Numbered from the stretch's first letter, positions 55,261 to 64,000 are shown. The stretch is DNA of 64,000 nucleotides from Aliiruegeria haliotis (GCF_003003255.1 NZ_PVTD01000002.1:310001-374000), one strand, 5' to 3'. Notes: generated from the sequence alone by a model not told the origin. Numbers and translations: made by a program.

Positions 55261-56440
55261 CTCTGGCCTGCCCGGCACGACGCCCCCTGTGCCCGCAGTG
55301 TGGAGCCTCGGCGCCCGACCGCCCCGCGTTGCGTTGATCCACTATTGGCTGGTTGGGATGCGCGGCGGGGAAAAGGTGCTGGAATCACTCTGCCGGATGT
55401 TTCCGCAGGCGGAGATCTTTACCCATGTGGTCGTGCCAGAGAAGCTGAGCCCGACCCTTCGGCGCCACAGAATTCACACCAGCTTTGTCGCGAATCTGCC
55501 GATGGCGCCGAAACTCTACCAGAAATACCTACCCTTCATGCCCCGCGCGCTGGAGCAGCTCGACCTGAGCGGTTTCGACCTGGTGATCAGTTCGGAGAGC
55601 GGACCGGCGAAGGGGGTCATCGCCCCGCCCGAGGCACCGCACCTGTGCTATTGCCACTCACCTATGCGTTACCTCTGGGACCAGTATCACACCTACCGGG
55701 ATGGTGCCGGGCGACTGACACGGATGCTCATGCCGCACATGGCCCACAGGTTGCGCCAGTGGGACGTCACCAGCGCTGCGCGGGTTGACGGCTTTGTCGC
55801 CAACTCGACCCACGTCGCTGCGCGCATCAACAAGTACTGGCGCCGGGAAGCGGAGATCGTGTACCCGCCGGTCGCGGTGGAGGAATTCGCGCCGGTCGCG
55901 TCACACGAGTTGGGGGATTTCTACCTTTGGGCCGGAGAGCTGGCGCCCTACAAACGGCCCGACATGGCGGTCGAGGCGTTCAACAGGTTGGGGCGCAAGC
56001 TGGTGGTGATCGGTGGCCCGGTGTCGTCGGTCAACGCGCTGCAAGGCAAAGCGAAGGACAACATCACGTTTCTCGGACACGTCCCTTTCGATGTGCTGCG
56101 CGGGCACATGGCGCGGGCCAAGGCGCTCATCTTTCCCGGCGAGGAGGATTTCGGGATCGTCCCGGTCGAAGTCATGGCCTCCGGGCGTCCGGTCATCGCC
56201 TATGGGCGCGGTGGTGCGCTGGACACGGTGATTGATGGCAAGACCGGGCTGCTCTTTGGCGAGCAAAGTGCCGATGCGTTGGTGGCAGCGGTCGAACGGT
56301 TCGAAGCCGAGGGGATGGACCACGTTGACCCGGCCGGGCTGTCGGCCCACGCCGCGAGGTTCTCGGAACCGGCCTTCAGTTCCGGCATCACGCAGGCCCT
56401 CGGGGGCCTCGGCATCCCCGCCAACGCGATCCACGCCTGA
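55250..56440 (+). CDS. GT4-family glycosyltransferase (WbaZ-like)
   Basis: A 396-residue GT-B enzyme. N-terminal RVALIHYWLVGMRGGEKVLESLC is the WbaZ-like acceptor-side signature, LCYCHSPMRYLWDQYH is typical of mannosyltransferases of this type, and FPGEEDFGIVPVEVMASGRPV carries the E-x7-E donor motif. It probably adds a sugar (mannose is the usual donor) to the EPS repeat unit. It overlaps the Wzz-Wzc gene by 11 bases and converges with the CocE-like gene six bases away. Confidence 0.9.
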   Translation: MPPDSGLPGTTPPVPAVWSLGARPPRVALIHYWLVGMRGGEKVLESLCRMFPQAEIFTHVVVPEKLSPTLRRHRIHTSFVANLPMAPKLYQKYLPFMPRALEQLDLSGFDLVISSESGPAKGVIAPPEAPHLCYCHSPMRYLWDQYHTYRDGAGRLTRMLMPHMAHRLRQWDVTSAARVDGFVANSTHVAARINKYWRREAEIVYPPVAVEEFAPVASHELGDFYLWAGELAPYKRPDMAVEAFNRLGRKLVVIGGPVSSVNALQGKAKDNITFLGHVPFDVLRGHMARAKALIFPGEEDFGIVPVEVMASGRPVIAYGRGGALDTVIDGKTGLLFGEQSADALVAAVERFEAEGMDHVDPAGLSAHAARFSEPAFSSGITQALGGLGIPANAIHA

Positions 56441-56446
56441 TCCGGT

Positions 56447-58240
56447 TCACTCCGGCAGCACCGGAATGGTGACAGAGGCCGCATCCTCTCCTCCCATGTG
56501 CAGTGTGACCCTCGCCGGGTGCGGGACAGTTTCATCCTGCGGCCTGTGTCCCCCGTTCAGGTTTCGCGACAGGTGCGGATAGCTGCTACCGGCCACATGC
56601 AGCCGAACCCGATGCCCCGCCGGAACCTGCCACGCGATATCCTGCAACGCTATTCGAACCGGATAGGTTCGCCCCGGCTCCATCAGGTCAGGCGCGTCGA
56701 AACCGTTTCGGTAGCGCAGGCGAAGCGCCCCGTCCTGAATCGTCAGAGATTGGTCATCCGGTGCGACATCGGTCAGCCGCAGGACGAGGTCGGTGTCCGG
56801 CACGTCGGTGGATACCTGCAATCGGGCCACGACCTGCCCGGTGATGCGCATTGGCCGCTCCAACGGGGCCGACGTGAAGGTCAGCAGATCACCGCGCCCC
56901 TCGATCGGTCGTTGATCCACTGGGCCGGGTTTGAGGTCGGGATTGCCTGTGCAGCAGAACGCCCCGCCAAGCGATGGCACCGGGTCCGTCGGATCGGAGG
57001 TGAAGCTGCGGTCAGAGGCATCGCCCGCTGTTGCAGTGAGGTCCGCTCCCGAAAGGTACAGGACCTCCGCCACCGTGCCCGCCGGCGGCCAGGTCGCGCT
57101 GTCGAGCCATCGGTCCTCGCGCAGCACATAGACCCGGTAGGGTGGCAATTCCGGCGCCCGCCCTTCGCGCAGATGGTGATCCAGAAAGGAAGCCTGCACC
57201 GACAAGAAATCCAGCTCCGGGCCGGTCACCGGAAGATCGCCAATCCGGCCACGGGCGAAGGCGCCGCCGAAATCGCAATGGGTTCCGGGTGCAACCAGCA
57301 GATGTGCCGGCGCATCACGACCCACAACACGCGACAAGGCAAAGCTGTTGGCGACACTGCCGTCAAACCAGCTGTCCACGAACAGGGCGGGTGCCGCGAA
57401 GCTGTCGTCATTGGCGGCATAGCCGTTTGCACGGTGCCAGTCGCGATCTTCGAAATTGTCGAGCATGGCCTCGAAATCCGTCGGGTCGGGGCGGACATTG
57501 GCGACGAGGTCGCGCAGCGGCAGGGTCCGCAGTGCCGTGGCATGGTCAACCGGAACCGGCGCCATTCGATCGGGGGTCTTGCCCCCGGAATGGGCGAACC
57601 ACCCCAACGCAGCCGCCAGCGCCGGGATGCCACCAGTGTGAAAGCCAAACGCCCCATGGAGCCCCTCTGCCGTTCCCAGCCCGCCACCGGCCCCCATCGG
57701 CACCATCGCCCGGTGTGCCGGGTGTCGTGCACGCGCCAATGCGATCTGGCTTTCGCCAAGCGCCGAGCAGCCGATGGTTCCGACCCGCCCATCCGACCAA
57801 TCCTGCGCCACGATCCAGTCCAGCGTCGCCACACCGTCGGGCTCGGCGTTCGGCCAAGGGGCAAATACGCCTTCCGACGCCCAGCGGCCGCGCATGTCCT
57901 GCACGACAACCACGTAGCCCCGCGGCACAAAGCTGTGGATGAGGCGATGAACCTCGCCGAAGCGTCGCTTGCCATAGGGAAGCCGGACCAGAAGGGTCGG
58001 CAGTGATGCCGCCGCCCCTGCCGGGCGATAGACATCCGTGGCAAGCCGCGGTCCGTCGGGCATGGCGAGGCGGATGGTTTCGGGCCATGAGATCTCCGGC
58101 GCGCGCCAGATCCCGTAGAGGAACCGCGCCTCGGCCCGCCAGCCCTGCACAATGGCCCGAATGGCACTGTCCCGCGCCATCCAAAAGGCCACTCCGGACA
58201 GCAGCAGGCACAGCGCCAGCCAGAGGAGTCCCCGCTTCAT
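56447..58240 (-). CDS. CocE/NonD-family hydrolase
   Basis: A 597-residue alpha/beta hydrolase with an N-terminal membrane anchor or signal (LLWLALCLLLSGVAFW). X-Pro dipeptidyl-peptidase/cocaine-esterase layout: nucleophile Ser in TIGCSALGESQ, Asp in FVDSWFDGSV, the His probably in APGTHCDFGG, then a C-terminal jelly-roll (from about residue 400). It may cleave acyl esters or peptides in the periplasm. It sits between EPS genes and the NRPS end, divergent from the phosphopantetheinyl transferase, so it may act on either product. Confidence 0.88.
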   Translation of the reverse strand: MKRGLLWLALCLLLSGVAFWMARDSAIRAIVQGWRAEARFLYGIWRAPEISWPETIRLAMPDGPRLATDVYRPAGAAASLPTLLVRLPYGKRRFGEVHRLIHSFVPRGYVVVVQDMRGRWASEGVFAPWPNAEPDGVATLDWIVAQDWSDGRVGTIGCSALGESQIALARARHPAHRAMVPMGAGGGLGTAEGLHGAFGFHTGGIPALAAALGWFAHSGGKTPDRMAPVPVDHATALRTLPLRDLVANVRPDPTDFEAMLDNFEDRDWHRANGYAANDDSFAAPALFVDSWFDGSVANSFALSRVVGRDAPAHLLVAPGTHCDFGGAFARGRIGDLPVTGPELDFLSVQASFLDHHLREGRAPELPPYRVYVLREDRWLDSATWPPAGTVAEVLYLSGADLTATAGDASDRSFTSDPTDPVPSLGGAFCCTGNPDLKPGPVDQRPIEGRGDLLTFTSAPLERPMRITGQVVARLQVSTDVPDTDLVLRLTDVAPDDQSLTIQDGALRLRYRNGFDAPDLMEPGRTYPVRIALQDIAWQVPAGHRVRLHVAGSSYPHLSRNLNGGHRPQDETVPHPARVTLHMGGEDAASVTIPVLPE

Positions 58241-58320
58241 GATCCCGACGCCCCCCTCGACCCGGCCCCACCTGCGCCGCTAGGGTGAACGGAACAGGCA
58301 GCGGGGCGGAGATCATCGAC

Positions 58321-59040
58321 GTGACAGTTCGGATTGACCTTTGGATCTGGTCGCTGGACCCGGCCCCGCAGGATCTCGACCGCCTGTCCGCCCATCTGTC
58401 GGCGGAGGAAGCGGCTCGCGCCGATCGGTTTGTCGCGCAGCGGCATCGTGACCATTTCCGTGCCGGGCGCGGGCGCCTGCGGGAGATCCTTGGTGGTTAT
58501 ACCGGTACCCCGCCGGCGGACCTGCAACTGAGGAGCGAAGGCAACGGCAAGCCCTGCCTTGAACGCGGGCCACATTTCAACCTGAGCCATTCCAATGGCT
58601 GGGCCGCGCTGGCCGTGACGCCGGCGCATCCTTTGGGGATCGATATCGAGGTCCATCGCCCGGTGGAGAAAGCTGTCGCGGAGCGGTTCTTCTCCCGGTC
58701 CGAACGCGCAGCGCTGGAACACCTGCCGGAGGACAGTTGGGCGCGCGGTTTCTTCCGGATCTGGACGCGGAAAGAGGCGCTGATCAAGGCGCTCGCACAA
58801 GGGTTGTCGATGCCGCTCGACAGTTTTGATGTCACTGCCGATGCCCGCGAGGCCCGCGTGCTGCGGCTGTCGCCGGACTGGAACGCCGGACGACCGGAGG
58901 GGTGGAGCCTGTCCGGCTTTGAGCTGGCTTCCGACTTTCCCGGAGCCATCGCCGTCCGCACCGGCGGCGCGCGCCCCGAGATCCGATTGCGGGAGGGAGA
59001 GGTGCCACTGCGCCACCTGCCCGGCTCAGCGTCGCCCTAG
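58321..59040 (+). CDS. Sfp-type 4'-phosphopantetheinyl transferase
   Basis: Moves phosphopantetheine from CoA to the serine of carrier domains, here most likely those of the adjacent NRPS. The 239-residue protein has the family blocks FNLSHSNGWAALAV, PLGIDIEVHRPV (Mg-binding Asp/Glu) and FFRIWTRKEALIKALAQGL. A GTG start at 58321 is chosen, with GGAG about nine bases upstream; another GTG at 58285 has no such site. It ends tail-to-tail overlapping the NRPS gene by 15 bases. Confidence 0.94.
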   Translation: MTVRIDLWIWSLDPAPQDLDRLSAHLSAEEAARADRFVAQRHRDHFRAGRGRLREILGGYTGTPPADLQLRSEGNGKPCLERGPHFNLSHSNGWAALAVTPAHPLGIDIEVHRPVEKAVAERFFSRSERAALEHLPEDSWARGFFRIWTRKEALIKALAQGLSMPLDSFDVTADAREARVLRLSPDWNAGRPEGWSLSGFELASDFPGAIAVRTGGARPEIRLREGEVPLRHLPGSASP

Positions 59041-61794
59041 GTCGCGTTCGCGATCCGCGACGAAACGGTCGATTTCCCGCGCCAGATCCTCGACGCCGAT
59101 CCGCTTGTCCTTGTGATCGATGACCTCGGTGAGGGTCACCGTCCTGAGCGGTCCGGTCACCACGTTCTCCCAACCGATCGAGGGTGGGAAATGCCCGCCC
59201 TGCGGGGTGATGTCCGTCACCACGTGCAGAACCGGCAGGTCGAGTGGCCGGGGACGGTACCGGTCTCGCGCCGCGGAAATGTAGCGCAGGAAGCTCTCCT
59301 GCTCTTCCTCCAGGTCGGACCAGCGCACGCGGTCGATGAGCCCAAGCGTCTTCGCAGCCTGCAACACCCCGGTCGCACGAACGATACGGTAACTGCCGAG
59401 CATGGCCGACATCGACATGGTGCCGTCCCGAACCATCCGCAGTTTCATCCTCAAGGCATGCCGCTTGTTCTGCCACCTTGCGCCCCGGTTGGCGTGAAGC
59501 GTCGCGGCAAAGCCCGGCTCCCAGACGTCCTTGACCACAACGCCGAGGATCTCGGCACCGGCGGCCTTCAGGTGGCGCGCCGCCTCAAGGGCGATATTGC
59601 CATGTACGCAAACGCCGAACAGCAGATACGGACCCTCGGGCTGCGCCTTGCGGATAACACGCGCGTATTCTGCCGCGATTTCCTCGAAGCTGCGCGGCAC
59701 CTGGTCGATCCCGCGTGTGCCGTCGAAAAGCCGAACGCAGGTCGTTGGGCGCTTTGCCTCCATGGCCTTCGACGTGGAGAGAATCATCGCCGCGTTGTTG
59801 ATCGAGATCAGCGGCGCAGCACCGCCGCCGCGGATCAGCCGGAGAATGCGCCAATCGTCGGCATCGCCCTCCGGTGCGCTGGAATGGTGACGGGAGATCA
59901 CCCCAGCGAGGGCCGGGAGGGTCGCGTTCTCGTAGATATCCGCGATCCCGAGCGCGATTCCCCATTCCTGGCGGATGCGGGTCAGCAGGCGCACCGCCAA
60001 AAGTGAATGGCCGCCGAGGTCGAAGAAAGTTGCCTGTCGCGGTATCTCGCGCAGCGACAGGATATCCTTCCAGAATGCCCCGAGCCGGTCCTCGACCTGC
60101 GGATCCGTCGCTGGCACGGGCAACGGCTGAACCGGCGCCGGCACTGCGAGCGGTCGCAGAACGGACCGGTTGACGCCGCCCTTCGAGTTTCTGGGAAGTT
60201 CCGCGAGGATCGATACGCCGGCGGCGGGCTCCGGCAGATCGGCAGCGACGAGATGCTCCATCAACCGCCCCGGAAGCTGGTCCAGAGGAAGCGCACCGGT
60301 GTTGCGCGGCACGACAAAGGCCCAGACCCCGCCCCGCCCCTGAACGGCAGCCACCTCGTGCACCATCGGGTGTTCGGACAAGGACGCTTCCACGGCATGC
60401 ACGGCGCCGCACTGGGCCGTTCCACGGTTCAAGAGACGCGGATCACAGGGCAGCGCGCCAAGCGTGACGTCGGGCTTGTCGAGGGCGACGAGGAATGTCT
60501 CCAGCAACATGTCGAGCATTCGCCGCGCCGTTTCTTCCTCGAAGAGCTCGGTCTGGTATTCCACCGCCAGCCGCCAACCGCCCGGGCGCCCGATCAGGAC
60601 CGACTGAAGGTCATAGACCGAGCCCGGCACATGCGAGGGCACCGACACCAGTTCGAAGTCACCGTAGGAGCGCCCCTGAAGAAACACCGACATCATGTTG
60701 AAGTTGGTGGAAATAATCGGGTTGCGGGAGGCATCCCGTGGTGGGTTCAACCGCTCCACCAGCTTGTTGAACGGCAGCGATTGGTGTGCAATGGCGCCCT
60801 CCACCACCTGGCGCGCCGCGCCGACCTGCTCCGAGAGCGTCGTCTCCGGCGCGGTGGGCAGGCGCAAGACGAGGTTGTTGATGAAAACGCCAATCAGGGG
60901 TTCCAGATCGACATCCAGTCGGCCAGCGACCTGCGTGCCCATAAGGACCTCTGCCTCGCCGCTGAGCCGGTGCAGGAAGGCAGACGCAACGGCGGTGCCG
61001 AAGGTGAATGCGGTGACCCCTTCTGCCCTGGCGCGGTCTTCCAGCCGCTCCCGGAAATCCGGCGGCAGATCGACCTGCACGAGCCCGACCGAGGGCACCT
61101 GTTGTGCCGGGCGCGGCTTGTCCGGGGTGATCTCGAAATACGGAGCATCGCGAAGGATTTCCGCCCACCAGTCGCCCTCCTCCTGCTGCACGCCGCTGTC
61201 GAGGTAGTCCCGCTGCCACAGCGCGTAGTCGCCGTATTGCAGGGCAAGTCTCGGCAACTCTGGAGTGCGACCTTCCTCGTAGGCCTGCATCGCAGTGCCG
61301 ACTTCATGGCCGAGGACACCGATGGAGTAGCCGTCAAAGGCGCTCTGGTGCGCCGTGATCAGGAGGATTGCCCGCTCAGTCTCGTACCGGACCAGCGTGG
61401 CCCGCAGAAGGCCCGGCTGCGACAGGTCGAATGGTCTGCCACCCTCCTCCAGCGCGATGGCGTCGATCCGCGCCATTCGGTCGGCCTCGGGCGTCGTGCG
61501 CAGGTCCAGCTCGCCCAAGTGGAACCGGACCCTGTCCACCACCTGCTGAATTGGCTCGCCGTCGCGGTCCACGAACCGGGTGCGCAGCATCTCGTGGCGG
61601 TCAAAGACATGCTGGAATGCGCGTTCCAGGTTGGTGGACGCGAAACGGCCCCGGATCTCCCAGCGCACTGCAATGTTGAGCGCCGTGTTGCCTGGGCGGA
61701 TCTGGTCAAGGAACCAGCATCGCTGCTGGGTCGTGGTCACGGGCGCTTCGAACACGACGGAATCGGCGGGGTGTTCTACCGGGCGGTCGCTCAT
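59026..61794 (-). CDS. NRPS terminal protein: C - partial A - T - thioesterase
   Basis: A 922-residue assembly-line protein. Domains: condensation (about 1-445) with HQSAFDG at residues 149-155 in place of HHxxxDG; a lone adenylation C-terminal subdomain (about 455-560) with PRNSKGGVNR where A10 usually has NGK; a carrier domain (Ser597 in DLGGHSLLAV); and a thioesterase (about 640-910) with GVCVHG, Cys729 in place of serine. So it cannot load its own carrier. Its start overlaps the upstream NRPS gene as ATGA. It probably releases the finished peptide. Confidence 0.88.
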   Translation of the reverse strand: MSDRPVEHPADSVVFEAPVTTTQQRCWFLDQIRPGNTALNIAVRWEIRGRFASTNLERAFQHVFDRHEMLRTRFVDRDGEPIQQVVDRVRFHLGELDLRTTPEADRMARIDAIALEEGGRPFDLSQPGLLRATLVRYETERAILLITAHQSAFDGYSIGVLGHEVGTAMQAYEEGRTPELPRLALQYGDYALWQRDYLDSGVQQEEGDWWAEILRDAPYFEITPDKPRPAQQVPSVGLVQVDLPPDFRERLEDRARAEGVTAFTFGTAVASAFLHRLSGEAEVLMGTQVAGRLDVDLEPLIGVFINNLVLRLPTAPETTLSEQVGAARQVVEGAIAHQSLPFNKLVERLNPPRDASRNPIISTNFNMMSVFLQGRSYGDFELVSVPSHVPGSVYDLQSVLIGRPGGWRLAVEYQTELFEEETARRMLDMLLETFLVALDKPDVTLGALPCDPRLLNRGTAQCGAVHAVEASLSEHPMVHEVAAVQGRGGVWAFVVPRNTGALPLDQLPGRLMEHLVAADLPEPAAGVSILAELPRNSKGGVNRSVLRPLAVPAPVQPLPVPATDPQVEDRLGAFWKDILSLREIPRQATFFDLGGHSLLAVRLLTRIRQEWGIALGIADIYENATLPALAGVISRHHSSAPEGDADDWRILRLIRGGGAAPLISINNAAMILSTSKAMEAKRPTTCVRLFDGTRGIDQVPRSFEEIAAEYARVIRKAQPEGPYLLFGVCVHGNIALEAARHLKAAGAEILGVVVKDVWEPGFAATLHANRGARWQNKRHALRMKLRMVRDGTMSMSAMLGSYRIVRATGVLQAAKTLGLIDRVRWSDLEEEQESFLRYISAARDRYRPRPLDLPVLHVVTDITPQGGHFPPSIGWENVVTGPLRTVTLTEVIDHKDKRIGVEDLAREIDRFVADRERDLGRR

Positions 61795-64000
61795 GCCTTC
61801 TTCCTCCAGATTGCATCGCGCCGGGCTCCGTGGCGGTAGTCCCTCAGGCTAGGGCGGGTTGGCCGGGCTTCACCGGACCGGCTCTCCGCCACCTTCGCGA
61901 GGTCGCGGACCGAGGGATGTGCGAGCACGTCCCTTGCTTCCAGCGGCAGCCCGTCCTCGATCAGGCGCGCCGCGATGCGGAAGATGTCGAGGCTGTCGGC
62001 GCCAATGGCGTGCAACGTGTCGGTCACGCTCTGCTCCCCGCCCAACACATCCTGCCAGATTGCGACAATCCGGCGTTCCATGTTGGTGTCGGCGGCGACG
62101 CACGGGCGCAGCGGCATCACGATCGCGCTGTCCTGCGGATCGGGCAGCGCCTTCCGGTCGAGCTTGCCATTGCCGGTTTGCGGCAGCGAGGTCAGCACCA
62201 CCCAGGCTCGGGGTTGCATGTAATCGGGCAGTTGCCGGGCCATCGACGCCGCTAGCGCGGATTGGTCGATCTCAGCGGCAGGCTCTGCCACCAGATATGC
62301 GACGAGGTGCCGGTCACCGTTCGCGCGTTCTCGCAGGGCCACGGCCGCTGCGGCCACGTTTGGCTCTGCGCGCAGGCGGGTCTCTATGTCTCCAAGTTCG
62401 ATACGGAAACCACGCAACTTGATCTGCGTGTCCCTGCGTCCGAGCACCCGAACCTCGCCGTTTGGCATTCTCCGGGCGAGATCGCCAGTGCGGTACAGGC
62501 GCCGTGTGCGCCCGCCCAATGTGACATCCCGGAAGGCGGCTCCCGTCAGGTCGGGGCGGTTGTCGTAGCCAAGCGCCAGCCCCGCGCCGCCAATGTTCAG
62601 TTCTCCGACCGCCCCCAGCGGCAACAGGGCATCCGCATCGTCGACGACATGCAGCTCCGTGTTGCCGATCGGGTGTCCGATGGTGATGGGCCTGCCGGGC
62701 GCCAGTTTTTGCACCGCCGACCAGATCGTCGTCTCTGTCGGGCCGTACATGTTCCACACCTCGCCGCCCCCCGCGAGCAGACGGTCGGCAAGGTCCGAAG
62801 CGATGGGCTCGCCGCCTGCAAGCATCCGCAGGCCGGCATGCGGCGCGAAGCCGGCCTCCAGCAGCATCGACCACAGCGTGGGAGTCGCCTGCAGGCAGGT
62901 GATATCTCCCTGCTCCAACCGCTCGACGAGCCGGAAACCGTCAAGCACTTCGTCGCGGTCGGCGATGACAACCCGCCCTCCGACCACCAGCGGCCCGAAC
63001 AGCTCCAGCACCGCGATGTCGAACATGACCGTTGTAACCGAGAGCAGCGTGTCATTCGCGCTCAGCCCCGGCTCCCGCGCCATGCTGGTCAGGAAGTTGA
63101 CCACGGCGCGGTGCGGGATCTCCACACCCTTGGGCGTGCCGGTCGAGCCGGATGTGAAGATCACGTAGGCTGCGGCTTCCGGGTCGCGCGGCACCGGGGC
63201 GGGCCGCGCCCGGGCCACGGCGTCGGAGGGCGACAGGCAGCGCAAGCCGCCGGCGAAGCCCGGCGTATCCTTGGCCAGAACGGCGGACACGCCAGCCGTC
63301 TGCACGATCTGACGCAAACGCGCGTCGGGCTGCGCGGGATCGAGCGGGACATAGGCGTGGCCCGCCTTCAGCACTGCGAGCAACCCGACAAGCATGCCCC
63401 CCCCACGTGGGAGCGCCACGGCAACCCGTTCGCCCGGCTCTGGCAGAGCCTGCTGGATCAGCGCCGCCAGCGCGTCCGACTTCTGTTCGAGGTCGGCGTA
63501 GCGCAATGCACCGTCCACCCCCTCCACGGCGATCGCCTCCGGCGTCGCCTTTGCCGTGAGGGTCACGAGGTCCTGCAACACCGCGCCACGATCGAACTCC
63601 ATGCCGGTGTCGTTCGCCATGCCGGCCAGCGCGACCTCTGCTTCGGGATCGAGCAGCGGCAGCGCGCGGACCGGGCGCGCCATGTCCTCGACAAGCCCCC
63701 GCAGGACCGTGACAAGGTGGCCGATCCAGCGATCCACGGTGTCCTTCGCATAGAGATCCGAATTGTAGTCGACCTCGATCTGCAGCCCCTCCGGCACCTC
63801 CGCCATGTTGAAGAACAGGTCGAAATTGGTCGCGGCCTTGTCGACGCTCTCGGGTCGTGCGGTCAATCCGGCCATCGGAAAGCTGCCGGCACGTTTCTCC
63901 AGGTTGAACTGGACTTCCGTCAGCGGCATGCGGTTGAGCGAGCGTTCTATCTTCAGGTCGCGGACCAGCGCGCCATATGTCGTGTCCTGATGATCAAAGG
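61791..64000 (-). CDS. NRPS protein with condensation end, glycine-type adenylation and carrier domain (5' end outside window)
   Basis: The frame is open to the right edge. It begins inside a condensation domain (YGALVRDLK and RMPLTEVQFNLE, late C motifs), then a full adenylation domain (A3 FTSGSTGTPKGV, A5 YGPTETTI, A7 YRTGDLAR, A8 GRRDTQIKLRGFRIE, A10 NGKLDRK) and a carrier domain (Ser in IGADSLDIF). The ten specificity positions read D-I-L-Q-L-G-M-I-W-K, one change from the known glycine code DILQLGLIWK. It is coupled by ATGA to the terminal protein. Confidence 0.93.
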   Translation of the reverse strand, partial: FDHQDTTYGALVRDLKIERSLNRMPLTEVQFNLEKRAGSFPMAGLTARPESVDKAATNFDLFFNMAEVPEGLQIEVDYNSDLYAKDTVDRWIGHLVTVLRGLVEDMARPVRALPLLDPEAEVALAGMANDTGMEFDRGAVLQDLVTLTAKATPEAIAVEGVDGALRYADLEQKSDALAALIQQALPEPGERVAVALPRGGGMLVGLLAVLKAGHAYVPLDPAQPDARLRQIVQTAGVSAVLAKDTPGFAGGLRCLSPSDAVARARPAPVPRDPEAAAYVIFTSGSTGTPKGVEIPHRAVVNFLTSMAREPGLSANDTLLSVTTVMFDIAVLELFGPLVVGGRVVIADRDEVLDGFRLVERLEQGDITCLQATPTLWSMLLEAGFAPHAGLRMLAGGEPIASDLADRLLAGGGEVWNMYGPTETTIWSAVQKLAPGRPITIGHPIGNTELHVVDDADALLPLGAVGELNIGGAGLALGYDNRPDLTGAAFRDVTLGGRTRRLYRTGDLARRMPNGEVRVLGRRDTQIKLRGFRIELGDIETRLRAEPNVAAAAVALRERANGDRHLVAYLVAEPAAEIDQSALAASMARQLPDYMQPRAWVVLTSLPQTGNGKLDRKALPDPQDSAIVMPLRPCVAADTNMERRIVAIWQDVLGGEQSVTDTLHAIGADSLDIFRIAARLIEDGLPLEARDVLAHPSVRDLAKVAESRSGEARPTRPSLRDYRHGARRDAIWRKKA

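Overview
This 64-kb window is high-GC, gene-dense chromosomal DNA. It looks like a marine Roseobacter-type alphaproteobacterium (Rhodobacteraceae). The pointers are the taurine system (tauABC, tpa, xsc, tauZ, MocR-type TauR), abundant TRAP and tripartite tricarboxylate transporters, duplicated dimethylglycine-dehydrogenase-like flavoproteins around an MttB-like protein, and the DNA-repair helicase/PdeM pair. I see no rRNA, tRNA, CRISPR array, insertion sequence or phage gene.

Region by region. (1) 0-6 kb: end of a ligase-associated helicase and pdeM, a small thioesterase, then a leftward C1/folate group fhs - chorismate mutase - folD. (2) 6-12.5 kb: peptidase T, a complete TRAP transporter (DctQ-DctM-DctP, 2-oxo-acid-binding type) and a Crp/Fnr regulator. 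(3) 12.5-20 kb: core genes on the minus strand: ppc, septation protein YciB, a DMT permease, ftsY, a YhhN lysoplasmalogenase-type protein, plus a small secreted protein of unknown function. (4) 20-31.6 kb: taurine import and degradation, with three matching TauR-type operator sites in front of tauA/tpa, tauR and xsc; a LysR regulator and a small DUF1127-like gene lie inside it. (5) 31.6-39.4 kb: an XRE-cupin regulator with two 25-bp palindromic operators, then DMGDH-like - MttB-like - DMGDH-like, and a GNAT acetyltransferase. (6) 39.4-47 kb: a decaying 34-bp tandem repeat, a class-V PLP enzyme divergent from an Lrp regulator, malonyl-CoA decarboxylase and a TctCBA transporter. (7) 47-59 kb: an exopolysaccharide locus (two GT4 glycosyltransferases, pyruvyl transferase, secreted glycosidase, polymerase/ligase, Wzz-Wzc tyrosine kinase). 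(8) 56-64 kb: CocE/NonD-type hydrolase, Sfp-type phosphopantetheinyl transferase and the end of a non-ribosomal peptide synthetase (NRPS) line that runs off the right edge.

How the parts work together: taurine enters through TauABC, Tpa makes sulfoacetaldehyde, Xsc releases sulfite and acetyl phosphate, and TauZ probably exports a sulfur oxyanion. The DMGDH-like enzymes would yield methylene-tetrahydrofolate, which FolD and Fhs can oxidise to formate; this link is inferred from enzyme chemistry. The phosphopantetheinyl transferase would activate the adjacent NRPS carrier domains.

The most unusual locus is the NRPS end. A predicted glycine module is followed by a separate protein with an altered condensation motif (HQxxxDG), an adenylation C-terminal stub without its core, a carrier domain, and a thioesterase with cysteine where serine is usual.
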